Below are positions 49,801 to 61,000 of a DNA stretch of 64,000 nt, in pieces (within the stretch, counting starts at the first letter, position 1; every line of letters begins with the position of its first letter). The position numbers were made by a program, and so were the translations under genes. The stretch lies in NCBI RefSeq assembly GCF_048128805.1, contig NC_136010.1, positions 21,851,480 through 21,915,479 on the forward strand, written 5' to 3'. The stretch comes from Centroberyx gerrardi. Lineage: Eukaryota > Chordata > Actinopteri > Beryciformes > Berycidae. A model generated the notes under the pieces. That model worked only from the letters and a program-made list of their open reading frames with translations. It was not told the origin of the DNA and ran no database searches.

Positions 49801-52269
49801 ATTATGGTCTTTTTCTGTAAGGAAGACCATAAGAAAGAAAAGGTTTTAAAGACATCCAAAGTGTTTTGGTTATTGTTGTATTTGTTTTGTTTTAAAGTTT
49901 CTCCTGCCACTAAACTTGTGCTTGTGTATAAACTTGTGTGAATGAAAGACACTTTTGCAAGAAATTTTGAAGAACAAGAGTCCACTCTGAGTTAAAAAAT
50001 ATACTGTTAGCCTTAGTAAGTGATGGAGAAATTTCACCTTGTTACCGCGCCTTTGCGTGGTTTCCTTCAGGTATGTGGCCTTGTTGACTTCTGCCTTTAA
50101 TTCCTTTTCAATTAGCATCAGTTGGGATCGTGCCTTTGAAATCCAGTTCTCCTTATACTATGGGCAAATCAGAACAGTGGTTTAAACATGGTCCCTATAA
50201 AACTGACATTGATTGTGTGTCTGTGTGTGTGTGTTAGGAGACATTATACACTAACACATTACACACTACACTCCTACCAGTTGCTTATACAGAGTGTTCT
50301 CTCTCTCTGTGCCTCCTCCAGCTTGCAATGCTTCTTCTATTCTGACGCCCCTAAGATACACAACATTGATCGTTTTTTATATGTTTTCCTACACATCACC
50401 GCCGTCACACATCCAATTAAGACCTTAAACTTTTCTCACTATATTAAACAAGTGCTCATTCCAAAATACTATATGTCGTTTTACTATATGCTGGCCAGGA
50501 TGCATCCCTGCAAATCATTTCATAAGAAAATGTGTCACATTTTCCCAGTGGTGGATATGTTTTGCTGTAAAAATCTTGAAATATCACAAAGATAGCTGTA
50601 ATAGTGACTGGATCCGGTTACCAGGGGGCACTGGTCAACTGCAGCAGGCTTTGGTTATGAGCACCCAGCCTCAGTAAGTACTCTCTCATCTCGGTGAGCG
50701 TGACACTCGGTGGGATTTGCCCATTCTCTTGCAGTTTTACAAGCATCCGCATCTTTTCCCTCTGAAATGAAACAAAGAACAGTTTTAAAGGACTCACTAA
50801 CAGATGCATGGCACGTCTTCTGAGCATTTTATTTTGTATTTTCTGAAGATAAATCTTAAAAAAATGGATCATGTACCATCTTTTTTGTGTAGGTCTTGTC
50901 GAGGTCGCCTTTAATTGTGTCCAGGTATTGTCTGTAGGTGTTGTATTCCTTTAGAGTGCACACAACCTTGGGAGGGGGAAATGTCAATTAGGGGTATTTT
51001 CACATTAGTATTTCTTTTTTCCTTATAGTGTGTTTCCCTGTCACTCACTCTGTCATCTTCGGTGATGAAGTTTTCCCTCCTCAGCTTTTTGTGCATGCTC
51101 CTCTGATGGTAATACTTACTGAGGCACGGGTCGTGCAGGCTGTTGTAGCTCACACTCATAATGTGGCAGTTTGGGTCGCTGAGGTTGAAATCGGCAGAAG
51201 GCTGGTACAGCTGGGACAGTTCAGAATGAGGATTGGCAATGAGAGCTCGGTCACACGTCGCTGTCGAGTGAAAACCTTGTATCTCCCACATGTCCACTTT
51301 TCAGGGACTAAGAAAAACAGCTTTACTTTCAGACTGACCGCCATGCATTTATGAGTTTATCCAGTGGGTTTTGAAACGGTTTCATAAGGTCAAGGGGTTT
51401 GTAGTGCTTTTTTCAACCAAAACAAGATCATGTAATCCTTCAATTAAAGTTAACACATGAAAATCACCAAAACTGGACTTACAAGATTTTCACACAACAG
51501 CAGTATGTAAAGCAGGAGTGTGTAGTACAGTGTTTACAATACACTTTTTTTGTAGTAATAGGAGTGATGATAGAGTTTGTTGTTTTTTTTCGTCAGTTTT
51601 GGCTCTGGAGCAGGTGGTGGCTTTAAAACAAATCAGTTTAATATTTTATTCTGATAGGAGCTCCAATTCTCCAATTAGCCCAATGTTTATTTGTAGGATA
51701 TTTTTGAAGAAAATTGGGTGTTATAATTATTTATTTCATTTTTCTTCATTCATTTCATTTTTATAAATTCAATTTCCTAGTGTTTTTGTTGTGATGACCT
51801 ACCACTGCTGGCCTATAGGGGAAACAGTTGTATTCCTTATCCATCCAACAGAACAGTGTTACCTTTTGACCCAGACGTGATCTGGTCAGGAGGTTTGGAC
51901 ATCCAGCCTTCACAGGGATTTTTGTCACACCAGAGACTGTGGTCAGTACTGATGGCAGTTCAGGTGGCAGTGCTGGTCTAGGCTGCAGGGGTGGGAGGTG
52001 AAACCATTTAGGTTTTGCAGCCTCAGAGGCCGCCCTCCTCTTCTTCTTCGTCTTCTGAAAGAACACAACAGCAAATGTGATCCAAAGACTGGAATGCTAA
52101 GCCTATTTAGCCATTGGCAGACCTTGCTTTTTTTCAACTTGCTTTTCGATTTTCTACACTCTAAAAACAAACCAAACAACAGTGATTTAGAAAGTAGGTT
52201 GTGAGAAGGTGAAATTAAAAGGATATAAGCAAAAAGCAGCACCTTTCTACGTGTGGACACACCCTCCAT
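46840..52269 (-). CDS. fsip2: Fibrous sheath-interacting protein 2-like (FSIP2 family), short form
   Basis: FSIP2 is a sperm-tail protein linked in mammals to the fibrous sheath and AKAP4. Exons in coding order: 52243-52269, 51863-52054, 51049-51210, 50877-50966, 50622-50761, 50278-50350, 50038-50157, 49739-49814, 49558-49614, 49319-49431, 46840-49125. All eleven join in phase to 1,111 aa. Recognition rests on the N-terminal third: GVTKIPVKAG, then FNLSDPNCHIMSVSYNSLHDP, KYYHQRSMHKKLRRENFITEDD and VVCTLKEYNTYRQYLDTIKGDL, which align with human FSIP2 as I recall it (FNLTDPYC, YKSLHDPHL, ITSNNKVVCTL, NKYRQYL). Exons 5-8 look helical or coiled. The last exon (762 codons) is acidic and disordered with a few amphipathic helices. 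Mammalian FSIP2 is about 6,900 aa, so the huge repeated C-terminal exon is absent or reduced here. The N-terminal assignment is firm; function in fish is inferred. Confidence 0.85.
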
Positions 52270-52979
52270 CGCACATGATTACAAAATGATGCGCAGTGAG
52301 TTATGTTTAGTACCGTGTTGCTAGGCAACAAGGATGTGGGCCAGCTTGCCGCCTTTGTCTTTTCTCTCGATGAGAGAAAGGAAAACTACTTCATCTAGCC
52401 TACTAAAGACACACACACATACTCCTACAGTCTCTCATAATAATAATAATTCAAGTAGTAAATATCAAACGGCTGGTTAAGAAATGAGTACATATTTGTA
52501 AATAGATAGGCATACGTCATTTGAAATAAATTATGCATGTAACATAATGATCATCATTTTTTATTGAATTTGAAATCTATGCTGAGTTTCCTTGTACTGT
52601 TATAGACTAAATAAGAAAGTAACAGTTACAAATTTACTCGCCTTTTTTATTTTTTACTGGAATTATTTTTACTCATGCGTTTATGCTGTAGAATTGATTA
52701 GAACCGATGTTGCAGTAGGCTGTAAATAAACTAAAACTAATACTACCGTTGTTGTAATAGGTGTATCTCAAATTGGCCTACGAATTAAACTGTCTATGAT
52801 GATGAATCACTCCACCTTTTGCAATAGCCCAAGCAGTAGCCTACATCTATTCAAACACATCGACAGTTTGTCCACCGGGCCAGCAGGCGGCGCTGCGGGG
52901 ACACGAGTTACAGCGGACGGTCTCAGAAGTAGAAGAGCTCCATCTTGATTGGAGGAAGTTATTCCGACAACAAAGAAAG
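52270..52979. promoter_or_regulatory. Bidirectional promoter region, fsip2 (-) and sarnp (+)
   Basis: The two start codons point away from each other across 710 bases. The fsip2 side has the X-box. The sarnp side (about 52865-52979) is GC-richer and has no TATA box, as in housekeeping promoters. The middle, about 52440-52860, is AT-rich with nothing recognised. Confidence 0.55.
52317..52329. promoter_or_regulatory. RFX-type X-box in fsip2/sarnp divergent promoter
   Basis: GTTGCTAGGCAAC is a near-perfect palindrome of two RFX half sites, GTTGCT and GGCAAC, with a one-base spacer. It sits 48 bases upstream of the fsip2 start codon. RFX factors drive ciliary and flagellar genes, which suits a sperm-tail protein. 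Confidence 0.65.
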
Positions 52980-55900
52980 ATGGCTGAAGTAATAGAGCTC
53001 CAGAAGCTGAAGGTTGGTAATGTTATAAATATGGATTTTACTACTAGGATTAGGTCAGGTCGAGAGTGAAGAATGGGTTCTAGTTTTTGTTAGTTGCTGT
53101 TTCAGAGACCGCGGTGCGATGCAACTGAACAGCGTAAAGAACAAAATGTATTTAGCTACCGGGTCGGAAGGTAACTTGTCAGGCCGGCGTGTGTTCACGC
53201 TGTTCATTCAGCTAGCGTAGTTAAGCTAGCTAACGATAGCTAGCTGAGTTGAGTTAAGTTAAACGTGTAGCTGTGAATGAGTTAAGTTTGCGGTCTAAAC
53301 AGACACAGTGTTACATTTCGCGAAAGCGGTCTAGTTAGCTCATTCATTTGGTTACACGCTGATGTAGCATCCCTTCCTGGTGAGGCGGGCTAAAGCGTCG
53401 TTTGACTGACTCCCAGAATGCTTAGCTACACTTTAAGTAAACGTGACACATACACTGTTTGTTCACACTGTCATTGACCGTGTGCACAAAAAAATCATTA
53501 GAATATAAGTACATGTTAGTTGTTGGTTGAAAGGTGCTGTTTGTTACCACGTCCTGCTCAGGATCCTAACCATCACTTTTCCTGTTCCAGCTTGCTGAGC
53601 TGAGGCAGGAGTGCGAGGCGCGGGGTCTGGACACCAAGGGAAACAAAGGGGAGCTCATTGCCCGGCTGCAGACTTATCTGGAGGAGCATGGTGAGGCTAA
53701 ATAAACCACAAAGTAGCCAAAATGACAGTGACCCCCTTTACACCGAACGTTAACATGTGCTCTTGGTGAGTGGAGTGTAATCAAGTGGCACAAAAATCCA
53801 GGTGTAAATGCACCCAGGACACTTTGAAGGTCGGCTCACCCAAACTACCTCCAGAAGTGATAAGAGACGCATTTGACCAAAGTCTAAATGCAATGCGCAT
53901 GCGTCTCCAATTCACATAAAGCAACTCTGGAAATGGATCCACCCAGGAAGCATTTGGCCACATTAACAACAAAGTGTAAATGCAGTCCATATGCAGCAAC
54001 TATGGAAATGAAATAAATCAAACAGGTTCAAGAGGGAGTGACATGCACAGCAATCTGCATTTTACAGAGGAAAGGGAAATCTGATTTTATTTTGTGTAGT
54101 GTACATGCATTTTAGAGTCGGGGGTAAATGTAGTTCAGCTGAATCAAATCAACTGAAGACACAATCCAGATAGGAGATGCATGTTAACTCGGGGTGTAAA
54201 AGGGGCCCAGTGTGTCCTGTTCTTTTTCCAGTCTTTTTTGCATTCCTTAATTTCCACTAATCTCGGTCTCTCTCTTTCTCTCTGGTCTCTCTCTCTACAC
54301 ACTGCATGTGTTTGTGGGGAATTTAATCCCATAATCCAAATAACAGAGGAAGATGTGGATGTGAACATAGATGACGTTTTGGCAGAGGATACAGAGGTAA
54401 AGTGAATTTCACATTAGATTAACATGCAAAATTCTGAAACTGATGATATGGAAAATTTCACTATATACTGTATGCCCCTTGGCAAACCTCATTTGACCAT
54501 TTTGTGGAATAGTAGTTAATGTTTCTGCATTTGACTTTAGGACTTTGCTAAAGTTGAGAGTGCCACCGACGCAAAAATCGACAAGGATCCTGAATCTGCT
54601 GAGTGCGATCTGTGAGTTTCTCATCATTTTCTCTACCAGAACCTCTCGCTTTTTACTCTGAATGTAGTTTTGCTGGTGGATGTTAATAACTTGCTGGAAA
54701 ACTTTAAAAAAAATTTTTTTTTTTACATTAATTAATACAATTTTCTTTTCTTTGGTGGTGTACCCCTTTCCTTTTACATATTCATGGACAACAAATCTTC
54801 TATTAATTAGTTGCATCATTTAAAAAGTGTATCCTAGCTTAGGTCATCTAATTTCCTTCAATGGTGTTTTTTTTTCAGAACTGGTGACAAGAAGTTGGTG
54901 AAGATATCTCCTCCAGCAACTTCCACTGAAGTATGTATGACATATTTACATGCACAAAAATCAGCCGTCAATTAACAAGCAATCTAATCTTTAAGCATCG
55001 TGCGCTCATTTTCCCACAACGACATTTAAAACTTAGTCACACTGGTAAGATCAAGCTCCTGTCTAGAGTTTGCAGGGATGTGAATGTTAATTAAAAACGT
55101 AAATCAGGGAAGTTTCTTTCATCTGAACACTGGAATTTTGGTCTCCACAAAGGTGCGATACCCAAGAGCACATAATATCTGAAACATAGGAGATGCATAC
55201 ATTACCTTAACATACCTTTACATATTCACCGGTGGAACCCATGCCTCTGCACCTGCACTTTCAGCCGCCGTCTGTGCACCTACTAACTTTAAACTGTACC
55301 TTCTGTCATCAGAGGCTACAAAAGAGAGCTGAGCGTTTCAACTTGCCTGCAACATCTGAAAGCAAGAAGGCCTTGCGTGCTGCCAGGTCAGATCCTCACT
55401 GTTAATGTTGAAGAGTGTTGATTAAGCAAATGTGAATGTGCATGTCCATGTTGAAACGAATATGCTTCTTCTCTCCAGGTTTGGCTTGCCCAACGACGCT
55501 TCCAGTCCCTCTCCAGGTCTGTAAATCAATCCTGTCTTTACTAAACGCTTCATTTCTGTCCTTGTGTTCTGAGCTGGTTTGTAATCGGTGTGCCTGTGCT
55601 AGTTGCAATTTGTCATACGCCAAGAATTAGACTGACTGGGGCGACGATTAATGACAAATAACGTTTCTGATGGTGTTTATTAAACAAAATCTTTAATGTT
55701 AAAGGTCCCACTTCTCTCCTACCTCCTTTCTTATCCATCCACTCTGTTCATCTTTGTCTCCCACACAGGTCTCGTTGCCAACAGTAAAGCTGCTGTAAGT
55801 GTTCCAAATATTTCTGTCACTTTTCTTTACGCCGTTCATTTAATAAAGAAGCAATATTTATTGAAATGTCCTCGCTGTGTCCCACAAAGGTGGACATCGA

Positions 55901-56450
55901 GCAGCTGAAGAAGAGAGCAGAAAGATTCGGCATGAACGTTTCATCCATTTCGCAAAAGGTGAGAACGATGAAAGCGGGAAAAATGTGGTTGATCGATCCA
56001 TGGTGTAAATTCTCTCATGAGTCGACTGTTTTTTGAAGACAAGATTTCTGTCTTTTGATTAAAGTGATTTTGAGTTACTTCATTACCACCACTACGTTTT
56101 CCAGGTTGAAACGGATGAAAAGCTGAAGAAAAGGAAGGAGAGGTTTGGAGTCCTGACAAGTTCAGCTGCAGTCGGTGCAGATGATGCCGAGGTAGATTTT
56201 GTTCCTCTTTCATGTTTTCATTATTGTTCCGCTGTCTGATTGGTCCAGAGGAGGGGTTGGATATATTTGATCAACTAGACAATGTAATAAAGTGGCCAGA
56301 GAGATATGGGTATGAGTATGGGTTTTTCATGAATATTAATTATATAATGTAAAAGAAGTGAGAGAGACAACAATGTATTAATGTTTTTTTTTAATTTTGT
56401 TTCTACAGGCAAAGAAAATGAAGCGTGCTGAAAGATTTGGAAAAGTGTAA
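52980..56450 (+). CDS. sarnp: SAP domain-containing ribonucleoprotein (SARNP/CIP29)
   Basis: SARNP binds DNA/RNA and the helicase DDX39B and acts with the TREX complex in nuclear mRNA export. Exons: 52980-53012, 53591-53690, 54347-54396, 54541-54611, 54879-54930, 55313-55386, 55479-55516, 55769-55794, 55890-55958, 56105-56191, 56409-56450; 213 aa against 210 in human, all phases agree. The SAP domain (LAELRQECEARGLDTKG to LIARLQTYLEEH) spans about residues 12-44. An acidic linker follows, then KKLVKIS. The C-terminal half has recurring basic helices: QKRAERFNLP, RAARFGLP, KKRAERFGMN, KKRKERFGVL and KRAERFGKV. Each repeat contains the (E/A)RF core known to contact DDX39B. The gene is compact with small introns. 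Confidence 0.95.
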
Positions 56451-56567
56451 ATAATTAATGTTGGGTTTTAGTGCAGATTTTTTTTTTTTTTTTTTAATTT
56501 CTAAAGCATTTTCATTACTGTACACTGCTTCATTTCTCTGTCCATTTTGTAACATTTTGTGATTTTA

Positions 56568-56573
56568 AATAAA
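56568..56573 (+). terminator. Polyadenylation signal, sarnp
   Basis: AATAAA about 120 bases after the stop codon. Confidence 0.75.
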
Positions 56574-56589
56574 TCGTTTTCAATTTTTT

Positions 56590-57985
56590 GATATCTGCTT
56601 CCTTGTCTTCCTATTTTAATAACCTTTGATTTGCACTGTATTTTACCCACTGGGAGCGGCCAATAGAGTATCACAGACTTCACGGGATTATTTGTGAGAA
56701 GATGAGAAGAATTATTCATTTTTTTACTTGTAACCTGAGAGAGTAACAAGTTCCACTGCTGTCTCAGATGTATTCCTAGCCTGTATTCATTTAGTAACCT
56801 GTACACAGTGATACCCAAAGCCTCCTAACCCATGAACACACATTCATGGGTCAATGCTGTTTTCCTGTAGTTGTGACTATTGGTCAAATGTGTAAAATAG
56901 AAAAGGGACAAGTGACATTCAGTTAGAACCGCAGGATACCACAGAAAGCAGGACGAAAGGAGTCCTGAAATGAATGGTTGTGTATGTTTCCTCAATCGGT
57001 CATAGCAGTATTTGTAGCATTTCACATTATTGCTGGACTCCTAATAATTACTTTAAAATTATTCTGGGGTTTTTTTTAGGTTGTGAGGATCTTTAAAAGA
57101 TTGAAATATGGATTTCACTATTTTCCCATATATCACAAACTGCAGTTGCCATATCAAATTCTTATACCATTTGATCTTGGTCCCAGATTTGAAAATTGAC
57201 CTGCTGGTGGTCTAGATAAGTGAATGGCATACACAAAAAAGCATCAGTACTCTAGTGAGAGGACATCTCCACAATGAAAACAGTGACATATTCTATTGCA
57301 GTGGTTCTCAACGTGGGGTCCGGCGACCACCAGGGGTCCTTGAGGGGCTTCCAGGGGGTCCCCACCAAATGATGAATTGTTAAACTTCACCATTATTTCA
57401 TTTACAAAAAGTTAACGCAATTAGAGAATGTAGAAGAATGACTGTTTTGATCATAGTTTCACTGTTATCTCTCTATCTACAATACAGATAGTCATGCAAT
57501 TCTGGACAAAATAATATATCTAATAATAAAAAATATTCGCAGATTTTGGTTTGAGAGAAACAATCTCATCAAATGGGGGTCCGTGGCCCTAATGTGGACT
57601 GAATTAGTGGTCCTTGATATGAAAAAGGTTGAGAATCACTGTTCTATTGTGCCTCAACTTGCAAATGGTGGGGAGTGATGGTGAGGAGTAAAATCTTGTT
57701 TTAGGGGCCCCAAAAAAGCTGAGGTTATCTTACCTGTGGCTACACGGAATACTTGAGATTCTATGAAAGATGTTTCAGTAGCATGAAGATGGCACCACAG
57801 ACAAGAGACGGTAAATCAGATGACACCACATGCTAATTGAAATGACAGATTCGTGTCAGTCAGTCAGTTGCCCAAGTTATCTTCACACAGTAGGTGAGTC
57901 TTTTGTGAATTTCTGGTAGTAGGGTGACATCTACTGGCCACCAAGGGAACGACAGTAAACTTTTCATCCTCTCGTGACGTAAGTT
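56590..57985. other. Intergenic, sarnp to ccnt1
   Basis: Holds a complete hAT-type MITE (57299-57641) and otherwise no recognised feature. The last 100 bases before 58028 must contain the ccnt1 start site, with no TATA box seen. Confidence 0.5.
57299..57641. mobile_element. hAT-type MITE (MER5/Charlie-like ends)
   Basis: 343 bases with terminal inverted repeats: the left end CAGTGGTTCTCAACGTGGGG and the right end, which reads CAGTGATTCTCAACC in reverse complement. A perfect 8-bp target duplication TTCTATTG lies at 57291-57298 and 57642-57649. Eight-base duplications and CAGTGGTTCTCAA ends mark the hAT superfamily. There is no coding capacity, so it needed a transposase from elsewhere. The intact duplication suggests it is not very old. 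Confidence 0.88.
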
Positions 57986-58027
57986 CCTGTGACGCACAGA
58001 AATTTTAAACTATCGTCCTTCTCAGTA

Positions 58028-61000
58028 ATGGCGGCTTCGTTTCCTTCTCTCTCTGCAAGCAACAATAACAAATGGTACTTCACCCGACAGCAGATCGAGA
58101 ACAGCCCATCTCGGCGTGCTGGACTTGATCCTGACAAGGAATTGTCCTACAGACAACAGGCAGCGAACCTGCTCCAGGACATGGGACAGCGACTCAATGT
58201 GTATCTTTTGTCGAGGGACGACTTGCGTCTCACCCAGCCAACATAGCTTGCTAGCTAGCGAAGTTTAGCTTCCCGTGAAGCCGGTTCGACTGAATGCATA
58301 GCTGACTGATGTTTATGCCGTTTTGTTTGAATGCCGTTCGTTGGTGGTGATGATGCCTAACTGTTTAAAGCAGCGTTTTGGCGATTTGACTGTTTAAATG
58401 GTGTCTAGCTTCTGCGATAGTTTACGTTAGCCTGCTAGCTGTAGCGGCCCAGTTACGCTAGACAGGGGGCATGAAGGCCTCTTCTAGGCGGGCCTTCAGG
58501 ACGTTAGCATTAGCTTGCGTTTTCCTTGGAGAACAAAAGCTAAACAGGGGAACAGTTTCTTATCTTTGGAGACATGTTGTGCTTTCAGTCTTTGTGTGTA
58601 CATGTTTACACACGATTTACTTTTGAAGTCATGGCTCTTTATGTGTCATTTAATGACTGTTGCTTCCGGCTAACCTCTTGCTTGGTAGTTAGCCAACGCG
58701 TTAGCTGTAACATACTTGAACTTTGTTGCTCTGCCACTGATGTGCTGGATACATTAGCTGATGTACGTGCTAGATTGCAATGTTGTGTTGTGTTTATAGA
58801 TGTGATTGACTCCCCTAAGCTTGATCAAGTTGAAGCTTTTCTAAGTTATGCTAATATAGTTATTTCACAATCCTAAATACATTACCTAAAGCCAATGCAA
58901 ATGATTTGGTCTATCATCACTAGGTTTTATATGTTGTTGTCCTTAACCATTGTGTATTAGGTCCCAGCTCACAATAAATACTGCCATTGTGTACATGCAC
59001 CGATTCTACATGGTCCAGTCATTCACCAGATTTCACAGAAATGTAAGTATTGTTTGTTATGCACACCTTTTGCTTATCTCTTTATACTTCATACACCAAA
59101 ACAACGTATTCCATTTGGATTGGATGTTTTCAGCTAAGCCACATGATACAAATTCATTATTCATAATGTCTGTCTCCTTTTTTCCTACCCTCACTAGGTT
59201 ATTGCTCCTGCCACGCTCTTCCTTGCTGCAAAGGTTGAGGAGCAGCCCAGAAAGCTGGAACATGTTATCAAGGTGACCCATGCATGCCTCAATCCTCAGG
59301 ACCCTTCACCAGATGTACGCAGTGATGTAAGTATTGAGCTGTGGTGAACATCATCTCCATTTGTTGTCAGTCTGTGTTTATCTGATAGCGCAGTCTTTTC
59401 ATCCTTTCATTAATATTATGTTACAGGAATATAATATCTTGTCTATGTAGAATTTTTGAAGGCTGTTATTGGTCTATTCATATTCATCATTGATTATTTT
59501 GTGTGTATTTATTTTACAATCTGGCAATAAATCTTCCTTTGTAGCAGCACGTTCAGATTGGATAAAGTGCTGGCCACATTTTAAGCTACTGACTTTTTTT
59601 GTAGCTCAAATTTGTGACACTTACCATTGCCTTTTTCTTCTCCCAGAATGGATGATTTGTAATAGCACTATCCACTTTTGCTGCTTTTAACTGTATCTTG
59701 ATGTTAAGCTTACACCTATTTGGATTTTCCTGTTCCTCATTCTTGCCTTTAACATTGGGTTTAAACCGGGTGTGTTTGCTTGATGACGTGTGTTATTTTG
59801 AGGTAGGGGAGATATTTAATGATCTGAGCTGAGGTCATTGCTACTTCAAAAGGTAACCTGCTTGAAAAGCAAAACAAGAGGCAGGGTGATACATGGGATG
59901 AGAGAGAGCAAAAGAGCGAACAAGAGAGAAAATGCCTCCCAGTGAGTAACCTGCCTGTCCTCTCAACCTCAGGCTTACCTGCAACAAGCCCAAGACCTGG
60001 TCATTCTTGAGAGCATAATACTCCAGACCCTGGGTAAGTTGGGATGGAAGAACTGGCTCCCTTGATTCCCCCCAAAACAGAGATGTGATTACAAAGACAG
60101 TATTAATCCCTTTTACTCTTGTCCACAGAAAACTCACATGCGGTCAGCAGCATCGGAAAGTCACATTCATGCTTTCATACGAGCAATACTTGTCCACTCC
60201 GTTATATTTACCTTTGGTTCTCCTACTTTTGTCTCTGTCATGTTCTTAACTTTACAGTGCCGCCATTTCTTTTCACATTTCCCTCTTTTTTTTTTCTCCA
60301 GATATTTTTAAGCCATTCGTTTGATAAAATAATTTTTAGTGCAGCATGTGATTATTTTTGTTGCATTATCATGAATTTTGGTTATTACTACATGCAGTAT
60401 AAGCCGTTTTTAATTAGTCCCTATGCTTTGAAGCTGGGGTTTAGACGGTTGTAGAAATTAACATTGGGCTTAATCGAGAAATCACCAATAAAATTGTACT
60501 TTAACTTCTGAACTAGATTCACTGTCTGGCAATAACACATGGGTCAACAAATGGCTTAAAAATTTTAAAGACAAACCGCTGATACTTTTCACTCTATAGC
60601 CTACTATTCATGTTTCACATTTTCGTCCAGGATGTTATCTGAAGACCTCATGCAAAGTGATATTCCATATCGTTTTACCTTTGCAACACTTAGTTTGGTT
60701 TAATTTACACACAAGATTAACTTTCTGGTTTTCAGGGACTTTTGTTCATATTTACTGCTGAAATGGTAATGATCCTTGCCATGGAAATCAGATTCTGTGA
60801 AATCAGTGTAGCGTTTGTTAGCTCACTTTCTGCACTTCTTTTATTTATCGAACCCTATCTCTCTTCTTTGTCCTCTTTATTGCAGCTTTTGAAATCACCA
60901 TTGACCACCCACATACTCATGTTGTCAAGTGCACTCAGCTTGTTAGAGGTAAGCATCAACATGAGCTTTTTTTTCAGTCCCACTCTTGAAATCCCTATCT

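Noticed and set aside
51211-51300. Upstream extension of fsip2 exon 3 (open frame continuing to about 51297)
   Set aside because: The acceptor tgtcccag just before 51210 gives the correct phase and joins GQK to LYQPSADFNL as in FSIP2; extending the exon leads to phase conflict.
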